Source: Acanthornis magna (lineage: Eukaryota > Chordata > Aves > Passeriformes > Acanthizidae). From it: DNA of 64,000 nucleotides. A model generated the notes under the pieces. It did not search any database. It was given only the letters and a program-made list of their open reading frames with translations, and had not been told where the DNA came from. A program made the translations under genes and the position numbers. The first letter of the stretch is position 1; each line of letters begins with the position of its first letter. Where the stretch lies: the NCBI GenBank assembly GCA_036785705.1, contig JAWUZG010000084.1:15699501-15763500 (forward strand), read 5' to 3'. Of the stretch, positions 25,501 through 38,277 are shown in pieces.

Positions 25501-28337
25501 TTGTTCCATCTGTGCCGATGAAGCAGGAAAGGAAAAAAATAGGAAAACCATTAAGAAAGTGTAAACACTAAAGTCCTGTTTGTTCAAACTGGTTTTATAT
25601 GTTTCTACATAGAAGTGACAGTGTAGTAAATCTGGGCATTTGAAATCCATGCAGCAAAACACCCCCTGAGCTTTCTGGATAAGAAACAGTGATAGATTCT
25701 GTGCCTGCCTGACTTAGGCCAGCTAGGATACAACAATACTGTCCCTTATTATGAACAAAGCATGGATGTAAATGGACTTTTAATCTTAAATAGGAGCATA
25801 TGGTTCAACTACTCACTCTAAAAATAATTTCTGGGTTTGTAAGAGAAACCCTAGTTAAAAATATGATAGGATCACTTACTCTGCTGAATATGGTTTTACT
25901 GGTGAATTGAGGCATTTTCTTTTGCTCTGGTCTTTAACCAGAGAGCAATCGCAGCCAGTTGGAGTCCCTGTTTTTTTTCCTGCCAACTCAAACAGGCTTC
26001 ACAGTTTGGAAAGCTGGGGCAGCAGCCTTGCCCTTTGCCAGCACTGGAGATATGAAATTATCCTGAGCAGAGTCTGGAGTGAGAAGAAACATCAGGCATG
26101 CTGCAAACCCATGGACCACAATCACAGAGAAAAAATACCATAAAAGGTTCAGCTTAGTGAGAAAATCATAAAGACCCTGGATGTTCTACACAGCATAGAC
26201 TGGCACCATCTCTGCTTTGCTTTATTTCACCACTGCATCCAACAGTGTTATACAGCTTCCAACAGGCTTTTGAGCAATGGTAGTATTGTGGCTCTGAGCA
26301 CTTCTGGCTCTGAAATAGAATGTAAATGTTGAAAACCTGCTGGCAATGGACATAACACACCCCCTTCCATGTCAGCAGTGAGAGCCTCAGACATTTTGTG
26401 CTCTAGACACTTCCAGATGGCAAATCTTCAGATGCTCCTGATTTCTAAGATAAACTGAATCAGTGTGCTTCTGTGGGAATTGGGACTTGGAGGACTGTGA
26501 AACCGCAGAGTGCAATTAGCTTATCATCCAGTAGTCAAGCTATGACATAAACAGGTTTCTGCCCACCAGTTCACCAGCAGAATGACTAGCAGCACTTGCA
26601 AAATAAACACTTTGAGCTGGCTTCCTGCCAGCAGGTCTGAGCTGAACTACCTATTATTATCGATGAGAGAGCAAGGTCCTTCAAGGCTGTGCTGCTTGGG
26701 CAAATATACAGGGGCAAGGAGCTAACCTCTTTAGATCATTGGTGTCTCAGGCATCTGAGTGGAGGGTGTTGCATCTGCTGTCACCTCTGCTTCTTGAGGG
26801 ACAGTCCTGCAGGGAAATATATCCATGTCCTCTCTCAGCCTTGCTTACAGGAGAATAATAGCTGGTCAAATAGGGAAACCCTTATTTCTCATTCATTGTA
26901 CTATCACTTAATGTCTTATACTCAGTTTTATATTGTCTTCTGCTGCTTAGAGCTATATTGATGCATTTAACCCTCACCTAGAAAAATAAAGCTGTGCGCC
27001 AATTCCCTTTTGTTACAGTTGTTCTGTAAAATATCGATCATCTTTTTATTTGTAGGTAGGAAAAGAAAGAAACAAGGAACTTTAGTAAATGGTGCCACTA
27101 GGGCAGATTTAAAGTGTTAAAACATGCTTCCCATTTCAAATATTTCCCAAACATTATCATTATCACGAAAGCTTAGTGTTTTTTAAAAAAACCCACACAC
27201 CCAGTGAAAACATTTTGAAGGGAAGGAGAGACTACTGAAACAAATCCATTTTTACAGGTGCCTTTTCTATCAGTTTGGAATCACAGTGACATACTATTAT
27301 AAGGGCTGTTGAAATACTGAAGAAAACTGCTCACTTGATTTGAAGTCTAAGCAGATGACTTAATCAAGTACAGTGGTACTTCTAATGTTATCTTTCATTA
27401 ATAGAAAGTCAGTTTTACGTCTCACACTCAAACAGCTGCTTCCTCAGTGCTGAATTCTGCTCTTCATGTGTCTGAGCTGTGCTCTGGTATAGCCCTCAGC
27501 TCTGCTCTGTGTCTGTGCCTGGTGATTTCCAGGAGCTCAGAAGGCAATTCACGACGAAACAAAGTGGCATGGTTTTAATGAACGGGATTAAAGATTCTGG
27601 GTCAGGCAATCAGAGCAAAGAGGGGTCCCTCCTGATTTTGATGAAGTTTCAAGGAGCTAAATGGTGCAATAAAGAATGACTTTTGCAATTGCCTTTCTCT
27701 CTTATCATTAGATTAATGCTGAAAAAAGTGACACTTTAAAAGGTTTAATGCTGAGCTTAGAGCTGTAGCACTGCTGCTAAGTGGATGCTTTTCTTGTTGA
27801 AAGAGCAATGCAACAAGGAAACTCATGTTGCTTCCTTTCTAAATTGCAGGCTGATATCCATTTATAGTTCTAATTCTAGGTCATTTTTGGCAATAGAGGA
27901 TTGTAGTGTCCCCTCCTTTCATTTTCCGTGACTTCAATGACATTAATAGTTCTGAGTCAAGAATCAAGTCTTCTTGAAACTTATGTGAAGAACTCCCTTC
28001 ACAAAGCATCTGCATTTCACTGTCCTTCTATAAGTTTCAATCTTGTTTGTACACATTTTAACAGGATGATATGCTGCATGTTTTCTCTTTATAAACCCGC
28101 TGTCCCTGATTATTTGTCTAAAAAGATTTATCCCATTTCAATTCTCTCTCCCAAGAAACATGAGATTTAATAAATACTTTTTAAAACCCTCTATGCTTCA
28201 GAAGAATATCTTTCGCACCACATTTCTAGAGATATTTTTATTCAAGCAACTTTTCATTGAGATGCTGACAAGAATAATTTCAGTTCAAAGCGAATTTCGG
28301 TTCGGTCTCTTTCTGATCACAATTCTCTTTAATATTG
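19566..28337. other. Long, nearly repeat-free AT-rich region
   Basis: Almost 9 kb without a recognisable mobile element or gene. Frames reach 124 codons (minus, 22760-23134) but show no protein family. A perfect two-copy 15-base direct repeat lies at 20187-20216. A small hairpin with 7-base arms lies near 25919-25937. The stretch 27540-27770 has features often seen in conserved enhancers and is listed in the findings. Confidence 0.55.
20187..20216. repeat. Perfect two-copy 15-base tandem repeat
   Basis: The unit 'gactaaacttaactg' occurs at 20187-20201 and again at 20202-20216 with no difference, so the duplication is probably recent. Confidence 0.95.
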
Positions 28338-28792
28338 TGTATTGGGTCTGAGATGGAGTTAATTCTCCCCCGTATCAGTCCCCACATTGCTGTGCTGTTT
28401 GCTGGTAGCTAGAAAGGTGTGGAGAACACACTGATGTTATAGTTATTGCTGAGCATTCCTTGCACAGCATCAGGGCTGTCTCTCTAACATTACCCCCACA
28501 CACACCTGTAGATTTGGGTTTGGGCAAAATCTTGGCAGGGGACGTAGGGACATGTCCAGGACAGGTGATCTAAACTCACCAAAGGAATATTCCATACCAT
28601 GTAATGACTGTTCAGACATAAAAGCTAAGAGAAAACAAGTTGTGAGGGCAGCTTTTGCTTTTTTCAACTGCCTTTATCTTGACCCATAGATTTTCTTTTT
28701 CCATCTTATTTTCTCCCCTCCCTGTCCTCCTGAGGGGAGTGATAGAGCACCTTGGAAGGCATCTTGTATTCAGACAAGGTCAGCCCACCACA
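28338..28792 (+). mobile_element. Solo LTR, avian ERVL-type family
   Basis: The element opens TG..., continues 'gagatggagttaattctccc', and ends '...cagcccaccaca', giving a plausible TG...CA element of about 455 bp. Internal segments match an avian LTR family recalled from bird genomes: 'ttgctgagcattcc', 'aggaatattccatacca', then 'acataaaagct' as a TATA-like box at about 28618-28624, then 'ctgcctttatcttgaccca' and a pyrimidine-rich 3' part. The promoter-proximal segment is homologous to the minus-strand LTR at 38278-38847. No internal retroviral genes flank it, so it is a solo LTR. I see no clear target-site duplication. Confidence 0.85.
28618..28624 (+). promoter_or_regulatory. TATA-like box of the LTR
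   Basis: 'ATAAAAG' lies in the position where this LTR family keeps its core promoter. The same context ('cataaagct' in LTR sense) recurs in the second LTR. Current activity is unknown. Confidence 0.4.
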
Positions 28793-29194
28793 TGTTGGCA
28801 GCAGAATTTTACTGCTCATGTTTTAAATATGAAATATGGGCTATGAGTCTTAAGGAAAATACTCTTTGATTCCACTGCAACAATGACTGTGAATGAAACA
28901 CAAAATTCTAAACTATGCAGTATCATAATAGCAGAATCGAAAACTAAAAAGACAGATACTTTCCAGGCACTGGAATGCACTGTCAGGATACAACCATTTT
29001 TTCTAGGGAAGTTAAAAAGGAATTCAAACCCCCTTTGATTTATATTCCATATGTTAAATGTATTTCTCTTTCATAACTCTACCTCTATTTGTAGAAAGTA
29101 ATTTTATACTGTCTTTGTCCCCAGTTCAATAAGTTCTGTTTTCAAGGAACTAATTTTTATTTTTAAGCTTAGAAAACAGCAATGTGCTGCTTTG

Positions 29195-29243
29195 GCTGAG
29201 ATAGTGTTAGCTGGCTGCTGGTTGGGGTTAAACCACAACAGGA
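29195..29243 (+). mobile_element. Short LTR 3'-end fragment
   Basis: The segment 'gctgctggttggggttaaa' followed by 'ccacaaca' matches the 3' terminus of the LTR family. Its complement is seen at 38278-38320, where the plus strand reads 'tgttgagatttaacccc'. Only about 50 bases are recognisable. It may be the remnant of another solo LTR or of one disrupted by later changes. Confidence 0.55.
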
Positions 29244-29539
29244 AGCATAAATACTTGCTTAATAATATTCTGTGTCTGAAAGAAAACAAAAAAGCAGCTG
29301 TCTCCCAGTGTTGTGTTCAGACAAATAGGAAGAGTCCTAGACCTTTAAAATGTGCTACCTGGAAGCCACAATGGGATCACCTTCTCTCACTTCACAGCTA
29401 CCTATGCACGCTTCACCTGTGTAGTCCTGACAGAGTGGACCTTGTCATTGAAAAGTAGCACTTTCATAAACTCGTATTCAAACCTACTTTTTGCTAATAG
29501 CTTTCATAGTGTTTCCTTAAGAGGCTAAAATCACTCATT

Positions 29540-29597
29540 CTCATGGGGGGGTGATGGAAGCATCTTTGGCAGGCACTTGGCATCCAGCCCACCACAA
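29540..29597 (+). mobile_element. Second short LTR 3'-end fragment
   Basis: A run of G, then 'gtgatggaagcatctttgg', then 'caggcacttggcatccag', then 'cccaccaca' aligns with the 3' end of the LTR at 28730-28792, apart from a gap of about ten bases. It has the same orientation as that LTR, and its body is not recognisable upstream. Confidence 0.55.
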
Positions 29598-30591
29598 ATT
29601 ACCAACCAGGTTAGCTGTAGAAGAGAGAAAAATCACTGTTAATATTTCAACATGGATCAGAAGAAAGACAAAACTTTTTTTCTTGCATTTTGCTCTTCCT
29701 AGGGTGTAGAGTATAAAGCAACCCCTGTCCCTCTTTGATTTGTATTCTTTCCCCTGACTCTTTCATCTTAGTCCCTGTTGCTTTCTCATGGACATATGGG
29801 AGTTTAATTCAAGATCCTAATCCTTCATGGAAGTTTATGCACAAATACCTTAGAATAAGCAGGACACTAGTGATCAAGACATGCAGACCTTACATCTACA
29901 TTGGACCAACCTGTAGAAATCTACTATTTGATTCCTAATGGTATTGGCACAGGTCAGAAGGTTCGATGACTTGCAGGGAACATTGAAATCCTCTTAGAGA
30001 AAACACAGATCTCACCCAGCTTTAATAGCAAGAAATTCTTCCATATTCAAATTCACTTACTTAATTGAATCAGCTGCAGATCATCACTAGGACTCTTTGT
30101 ACTTATTTTCTAAAGTGATGCTTGCAGATGCTACAGCAATCATGGAAGTCAAAGTATAGTTCTTAATTAAATCCAAGTAAAAGCTTGGATTGAATTTTTT
30201 CCTTGGTTAACACTTTGGACCTCATTCAAGTGGTAAGAATAATATTGATAAGATGTAGCAAGCCTACAAAATGTGCAATTTTAGTTGGTTAATTCTGCTT
30301 GGGTTTTTTTTAGAAGTCACAAAATCCAATGAAAAGCTGCTAGGATTAGAATATTAAAACCCAAATTGTGATGCAAGATTTCTTTTGAGTCTTTTTCAAA
30401 TCAGTCATTCTCAGCTCATCTCGCTTGTGGGTTCCCTCCCCACTGGAGAAAAGGAGTGGTGTGCTCCCAGCAGTACCACTGCAATCCATTAAGTTGTGAC
30501 TCCAGCAGCTGAATATAGCTCTGCCTGCAAGAAACGAGTTTCCTCTATTCCTAAAATTGAGGAAATGAAACAGGACAGGTCTTAAAATCTT

Positions 30592-30608
30592 GTCGCCCCC
30601 TGCTGCTC
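30592..30608 (-). promoter_or_regulatory. CTCF-like binding motif
   Basis: The plus strand reads 'cgccccctgctg' in context, so the minus strand reads 'cagcagggggcg', the classical CTCF core. The 3' flank deviates from the full consensus (a C where G is preferred after CTGCTG). It is the best such site seen in the window. If bound, it would mark a loop anchor or insulator oriented on the minus strand. Confidence 0.5.
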
Positions 30609-32371
30609 AGAGAGCCGAGGACTGACTTGTCTGAATTAGAGTTCTCCATTAGTGATGGTGTAAGTGGATTTCATGCTCTGCGCTCACCCTAACCTGACGA
30701 GACTCCGTCTCTCTCTGTAAAGCCTCTCTGCCAATTTCCCTCACAGCTCAAAGCTTAATGGGCCATTCAGGAGCTAGACTGCTCTTCACTGGCCCTACAA
30801 ATAATAATTTCTATAAGCCTGGGACTTTTATCCACAGGAATTCCCCTCTCTACAGCCTGATAATTCACCTCTAATTACTGCTGCATGAACACCACCGTTC
30901 TCTCAGGCACAACTCCATATCCTTTCTCCTCTGTGCTACTTGGTACATCAGAAAATCAATAGATGGCGAAGGCAAGCTCTCCCACCGCTCTCCCTTCCCC
31001 ACATTTACCCTTCCTTAGCAATTCTAATGCTTGCTTTCCCAGCCTGTGAGTGTTGCCATTTTTATTCCCTGTGCCTGATCTGATTTCAGACTGTTTCAGA
31101 CCTGATCTCAGCTCTGTTTTGGGAATGCCCTTGAATGAACCTCTTCTGTGGCCACGTGAGACTTCAAAATCTTGTCCCAGATTTTCAAGTCTTAATTGTG
31201 TAAAAAATGGTGATGTTATTCCACAATTAATCTTCAGTTACATGGTTTCACTTCTTACACATGATAATGACATTTGTACTGATGTAATTCTAAGCTTTCT
31301 TGGGTGATTTTAATAAAATTATAGAAATACACAGTAAAAAATTACCACTAAAATTATGACTCTGTAATTAGTAGTCTTGGATAAAAAGAACATTTTAGAC
31401 AATGAGATATTTATTATTTATCCTTATTTAAAGTGGATAACGTAAAAAAACCCGTATATAAAAATTCTTTCTTGTAATAGGGATAATTTATTTTGTGAGG
31501 TCAAACGTTTCTTTTATGCTTTCTCATTTTAGTAGTCATATCTAAGGTTCAACAGTTCTAAATCTGAAGCCCTAAAAATAAGCTAGTTAAGATGATAATT
31601 TTGAAAACTGTAAATTTCTAAAAAGTTTCCTCCAAGTAAACCAAGGTCATAATTTCATAATTTCATACAGGGAGTTTTAAATTAACAAAGATTAACATAC
31701 ATTAACATATATATTAACATACATTAATGTGGTAATACTTACATCTCAAGTCCTGGTCAATGATATTTGTGGGGGTTTCTGTAATTTTTCCTGCTATGTA
31801 TATGCATGTCTTCAGCTAGAAACTATTAAAAGACCAGGTGGTGCTGAAACAATTCTGATGCATTTATGTATGGATAAAGGAAGCTTTAGTATTCTGTTTG
31901 TCTTGGATAAGACTTTCTCTGTAAGACCAGTGCAAGGAGTAATTACCTGCCTGAGAGAATTTCTGAAATCGGTTTTCCAGCAAACTGGCTGTATCCTATT
32001 ATTTCCTCCAGCGCTCTGCAGACACATGTTTTGTGTCAATGCATCCTGCTCTTACAAGCGAGATCACACTGAAGCAAAGGACCTTGCCTAAAAGGTTAAG
32101 ATTTCAGTGCTGTGGGAAAATCAGTGACCACAGGACACTGAACTGCCTCCATCCTTCATCAGCTCCACAGGAGGAGCAGCCCAGCTCCTTGCAGACTGAC
32201 TCTTTTCATCAGGACGCTGGACAGCCACCTCTCAGTCCTACCTGTGTACAAACAGCCTAAAAAGTGTCTCTGTCTCACAATGTGTCACCTGTAGGTGAGG
32301 GCAACAGCCCAATTTTTAGTTATTAGTCACAAGGGAGAAAATAAATTTCTCTTCTTTTCTGGGCAGATAAT

Positions 32372-32862
32372 CATCAGAATGCCATGAGTTCGAAGGGACC
32401 TTAAACATCATCTTGTTCCAATCCCCTCCATGGGCAGGGACACCTTCCACTAGACCAGATTGCCCAAAGTCCCATCCAACCTGGCCTTGAACACTTCCAG
32501 GGATGGGACATCAACAGCTCCTCTGGGCAGTCTATGTCACTGCTTCACCACCCTCACAGTAAAGAACTTTTTCCTAATATCTCATCTAATTCTTTCCTCC
32601 TTTTGTTTAAAGCCATTCCCCCTTGTCCTGTCCTTGTAAAAAGTCCTTCTCCAACTTTCTTGTGAGCCCCCTTTAGGCACTGGAAGGTGCTCTAAGGTCT
32701 GCCTGAACCCTTCTCTTCTCCAGGCTGAATAATCCCAACTCTCTCAGCCTGTCCTCACAGGAGAGGTGCTCCAGCCCTCTGATCATTTTCCTGGCCTCCT
32801 CTGCACTCACTCCAACAGGTTCACTTTCTTCTCATGTTGGGAGCTCCAAAGCTGGAGAAATT
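32372..32862 (-). mobile_element. CR1 LINE 3' portion, antisense (about 490 bp)
   Basis: This is the best-preserved CR1 copy here. Reading upward from the 3' end, the plus strand shows 'gaagggaccttaaacatcat', 'gggcagggacaccttccact', 'acctggccttgaacacttcc', 'cctcacagtaaagaactttt', 'ctccaggctgaataatccca' and 'gagaggtgctccagccctct'. Each is the complement of a standard CR1 segment in the right order. It covers the C-terminal tail of ORF2 and the 3' UTR, is 5'-truncated near 32862, and has no intact frame. Confidence 0.97.
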
Positions 32863-35800
32863 GTGTAAATTACAATAGTATTCGTGCATCTGGGGGTTTA
32901 AGCTGCAAAGCTGAAATCTATAAAGCACAATAGAAGGGAAAACACCCATCAAGAAATCTTACATAGTAGAGAACAGTAGAGCATGTATGAAGGGAAAAGC
33001 CTAAGCTGACAGTGAAGCAATAAATGGAACTAAATCAAATGAAACTGTAAGGGCACAACTTCAGTGCATAGACTGTGAATTACTGAGGATGAAACAACAA
33101 TAATACTTCACACTGATCTATTCTTCGCTCTCTTTGAAAACATTACATTGTTTTATTAAATTAGAAATAATTTTGTTTTTTTCCTTTTTGCTGAGATTAG
33201 TGAGATATTAATGAACATGGATGGCAGTTTCCTGGCCAAGGGATTACAAACTCATTGTAAGTAGTGGGTGCCTCATTTCTGGATGTTCAACTGAGACTCT
33301 TCTTTTGAACTGAGTTTTAACAAAATTACTGAGAAAATGTGTTTTAAAAATAAACTGCTTTCAAGAGTCTCCATTTGTGTAAACAAAAATTACAGCAGTT
33401 GAATACACCAAAGAACTGTTTTGAAGCATGTCCCAAGGCTTAAGGGGTATTTGCTCTTCAGCAGTATATGACTTATATCTGGGAAACCAGTAAGTCTTTC
33501 CTCCAGTTAAAAGTCAAAGCAAACCAGGAAGGCAAGTGCCAATTTTTTATTTATTTGCTCTTATAAACAAAATTTATAATCATTTTATAAGACATGCTCT
33601 TCTTTTCCTTGCATGTGACTTAATAGTCCTTAACTTGAAAGGGTAAGTATGGCTTGGATGATATATGCACAAGGCTCTTCTCCAGCCTCATGGTATTTGA
33701 TCTTTAGTTAAGTAAAACATTGTAAAGAGCTTGCTAGACCCTTCCTTCCCAGTGAAATCACTACGTTTTAGTATAAATAATAAGAAAACACAAGAAATTC
33801 AATATATTAAATCACTAAATCTTGCGAGACTGTAATGCCCTCCAGGACTACATAGATAAATTGGCAGAAAAATTAATATTCTGGTGAAAGAAAGTTTAAA
33901 ATTACAAAAAAAAAAAGAGTAGAAGTTATGTTGAAATGATTGAATTTGTTATAAACTCTATATAGCTAGTTGTCCTGGCAATAAAAAGTTTCTTTTTTAT
34001 TCTACTTGAGTGAAAAACAATTTTCATTCTCTTATTTAAAATGAACAGACAGCAAGTGAATAAACCTTTTCCCTGGGTATATGTAAGATTTGTATCTTTA
34101 AAAAAAATATGAAAATAATTTAGAATTATTTTCAGGAAACACATAAAAACCACCAGGGAAATCTTTCTTGTATAGCAATGGACTAAAGTACTACAGTGTC
34201 TATTATTCACTTCCATCAGGAAACTCTGGATCTAAGGGAATAGATCAAGAAATGGATGGCCTTCATGAAATTTTGGATCAAAAACTTTCAGACTTCATGA
34301 AGGTTACATTACAAACCTGTAGATTGTGCTGTAATCTTAAACATTGCCATATATTTTGCCAAATATTTTAGATGCATCAGCAAAATTTAATGTCTTACAA
34401 GCGCTGTACAGCAAAATCAATGGTATCTTAACAGATTTTTCCATTTATAGATGAATTCTTAAGAATTTTATTTTCAAAAGTATCACCTTCTTACAACACA
34501 GCAGACCCAAAGAAGATTTTAAAATTAGCTCCTATCCCATAAAATTAGTTTTTTTATTATGCATTCCAGCATAATCATACACAGGTCACTATAATGAATA
34601 AACTTTGGTTTATTCAACTGATAAACTTTATCAGTTTTTAGCATTAAGAATGCTAATGTGTCAAAACAGTCTTTAAGAAGAGAGAAAGTTAGTCCCTGCC
34701 TGTTTATATATTAAATGTCTTCCGGGAATTTTGTTTGGCAAAAATACAGGTGTTAATTTTGCTGATTGTTCCTCAGCTTTCCAAGTACCTCAAGTCACAC
34801 CGATTGTTTCAGCAATTGTTTCAGTGGAAACATAGGGACCATTCTTCAGTTCACCTTCCAAAATCAAAGCAAAAAGCATTTCTGAATACATTATGTGGCA
34901 CAAAATTATTTTTCAAATTGCTCAGAAGTGACCACATATGACTGGCAGGGAATATTCTTTATGTGGCTGAAACGTGTAAAGCAATTTCTATCTGTTACCG
35001 TTTTCATTTTTAGCACTGCACCTTTCACTGGTCTTTGAATACATTGTATTCCTTTTAGAATTACAGACCTTAAAAGACTGAATTTTCATTTTAATGCTCT
35101 TTCTTCATAGGAGAGATGAAAATAAATGCTATCCAGAGCAAATACACCCCACAAAGGTCAGCTACATTATTGATTAAACTCATCAGATAAATGTTGAATA
35201 CAAGATGTAATGGATTCTCATCTGGCTGCTTCCACAAAAACCCTAGTGCAGCATCTAGTCCTGTTTTATAATATGGTCTGCCTTCAGTTTCACTAAGGCA
35301 CTGCTCAAAGCGCTGCCCCTCGTTCCTGCCACAGGTCTGTTTCAGGCAGAGCGAATCCTCAGTTTTGGAGTGTGCCATGAGCTCCAAAGCTGTCAGCCCT
35401 CCCTGCCAGGACCATGGGGTCTGCATTGGCTCAAGGAAGCTGCCGAGCTGGGGGCAAGCTCATGGCACCCACACTGCCACGTCCAGCCCACAGCACCCCA
35501 CAGAAATGGCTGTACAGACAGCCGCTGTTAGCCAGAGCCACGGATGCAAAACAGGGATGGAGACAGGTATCACTTGTGGCTGCACTCACCTCTGGGCTGT
35601 GTAAAAAGAAAAGTGAAGGTCACCCTTTCCATTAGATTCTTTCAGGCATGAATGCATTGGTATGTGCATATTTTGAGACAACGTCTGAGGGAAGTGCACC
35701 GGCTGGAAGGAGAGAAAATGATTATAAAACAGTGGAAAACACACAGTCGCTACAATTTTAAATTTTCCCGTTTTCAGAATAATCACTAAAAATTAGTTTG

Positions 35801-38277
35801 AGAATCTGATTTAAAGAAATGTGTGCACATAATTTGTTTAGGACAGAAATTATATTGTGTGGTACTTTATACATGCAATACAATCATATGCAGAATTGCA
35901 ATTTTAAGATATTATTTTATTCAAAGATGGACATTTAAGAGTAAAAGGAAAATTTTCACACCTTGCTGACATTGTTCTGCAGTTTCAGTGACAAAGAGCT
36001 GCTCTGAAATATTTCACATAGATCTTGGTTCCAACAAGGGAATTTCTACTGTTGAAAAATGCACATTTTAAATTTTAGTATACAATATAATTGTATATAG
36101 AGCATAGAATATAACATAACATCGCAATAACATTGCAATTTTACTCACTGGATATTATCATTAACTAGTGATGTAATTATGTTAAACATAAAAATTCTGG
36201 GAAGTTATGTTCTGTAACAGAGATAGCGATTTCCTGTTCTTCAGTTAAAAATGAAAATTCAGATATGCCAGAAGCAAGTTTCGCAGAAAAATTGACTTGT
36301 CCAGTTCTCGGTATAAAATAATTAAATAAACATGAAAGAAGAATAAATCCTTTTATAAAGTACTCATGAAAGACTTCATATCCTGAAGTTGCTCAATTTA
36401 TGTAGGGGGTGACTTTCTTTTTAACATCTGCCAGTCTTCATTGTCATATTGCAGAAACACATCTTTATGTATAAGCAGAGAAAAAGACTGACAAGGTCTT
36501 TGCCAATATGGAAATCTCTTCTTTGATCTTTTTGCCCACAAAGGGTGATGAAAAAAACAACACTAATTCGCCTTTTGTACTTTATGGTTGATGAAACATT
36601 ACCAGTTGTCAGAGGATTTTTAAGTATTCATGAATACTAGTGCTCTACAACATGGATAATACAAGTGCACTTGATTATTTATAACCCAAGACATCAAACT
36701 GGAGGCTCTGAGCCAGACAAGTGTTTAGTTTACATTCTGGCTCTTTATTCTGTTTTGCTTTTTGCTTATTTGTTTCTCCAGAAGAGATTGCCTTCTCTTT
36801 CTGAAACGAATTCATTGCTGAGAAGCATTTGTAAATCAAAGATTGGTCTCATTTCCTTGCTGTCTTTCTCTCTGTGTGTTGTTTTAAGCTGGCTGTGCTC
36901 TGCTCACATGCATTTGAAGTTCCTCTTCAGCCATACCAAGTGGAGGGATGCCATTTTCTCCATTAAATACTGGCTCTGTGCTTGTGAATCCTGGCAATTG
37001 GAAAAACAAGTGTCTTGATTAAAAACTTTTTTTAAAATTTCATGATTTAATAATTGTCAAAAATATTTATAAAACCGTTAACATTGTTTTTATGGAGGTT
37101 AATGTAATACAAACGTCACTCACAGGCTCTATAATGATATTATGGAAGACACTTGTTAGATCACAAAATGCAGGACATGTTGGTCAACAGTGATGTCCAT
37201 GATTTATCTGCCCACATTGCGGTGATACTGTCCTAATATTTCTCCCTGTGCCACTTGCAAATAAATGCCTCTCACCTTTAGGACTTTTACAGTCCATTCA
37301 TATCTGTCTATTTGCATGACATCTTAAAACTGAAGTTCATAACTCCTATCTTAAGTCATCTTTCAAAAAATTTGTTTTTTCATGCTGGCTGCAGCTCCAT
37401 TATTAATCACCAAAATTAATTTCTATTGCAGTCACTATAGCAATGCCAGAATCTTGTTATTTCTTTGGGTTTATATCTTGAGCTTTTTGAAATTATTTTC
37501 CCCTTGTGGCTGATTGTCAAGAATCTTGATACCATCTCACCTTATTTCCACTGTGCTACAGCACCCTTCATCTTTTTACTCTTTTTGATGATCTTGTTCT
37601 CAACATGGAATTTGTTAATAAATCCTGATTTTATTCAATTATGCATTACAGTTTTTTGGTAGACCCTGCTGAAGATTCTTCCATAATAAGAATATTTACA
37701 AGTTCTCTCCCTCTGTCCTGTGTGTACTCTCCAGTACTTAAATTGCTATAAATTTTCATTGCAATATTCTTTTTATCATCAAAAGCTTTTAGATGAGTAA
37801 ATGAAAGCATCCAATTTGTATCTATAGATCTATTCCAGGAAACAACTATGACTAACATATCTTTGGGAAATATTATTGCTATATCAAATTTGTTCAACAT
37901 TAGCTAATGGGTGAAAAATTATTTAAATGGGAGCAGAGGGAAGTGAGAAATAACAACCAAGAATGAAACTGTTACACAACAAGGCATAAGCCTGCACCAT
38001 GTATTTTTAACTATGAAAACTGATAGATTTTTTCTTGTTATTCTATAATATTCATTAAAATCTATTCATATTTTTGCGAAGTTTTAACATTTCATTTGTA
38101 TTTACTAACGTGCCATATTCCATCATATTTTGCTTCACATGTAGACTGCTTTCTTTCAGACCTCTTCATAAATTATTTTCATCCTGCAGTGCCCGAAGAC
38201 AATCTGTTCTGCAATCATTCTAGAAAACAACTGCTTAATTAGTTGGCTGTATCTCCTCATCCTCTTTCCTTTCTCTC
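32863..38277. other. Unique DNA with one GC-rich patch
   Basis: The sequence is AT-rich and gene-free by eye, except for about 35290-35610. There GC rises to 55-65%, several CpGs occur, and frames are open on both strands (111 codons minus, 79 and 73 plus). No repeat family was recognised. A 117-codon plus frame (36665-37018) and a 96-codon minus frame (33926-34216) are unrecognised and probably chance. Confidence 0.5.

Larger units (their letters stand above)
28793..32371. other. Unique DNA with LTR fragments and a regulatory-looking stretch
   Basis: Outside the two LTR end fragments no gene is supported. A short hairpin (arms 'aatccaag'/'cttggatt', loop of 6) lies at 30170-30191. A strong CTCF-like motif lies at about 30592-30608, followed to about 31000 by GC-moderate sequence with homeobox-type TAATT/TAATTA sites. 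An AT-rich direct repeat of 'attaacata'-like units lies at about 31681-31727. A 120-codon plus frame (31729-32091) matches no family I know. Confidence 0.5.

Noticed and set aside
34151..34164. 'ccaccaggg' as a second CTCF site
   Set aside because: Only the first half of the core matches; the G-rich second half is absent.
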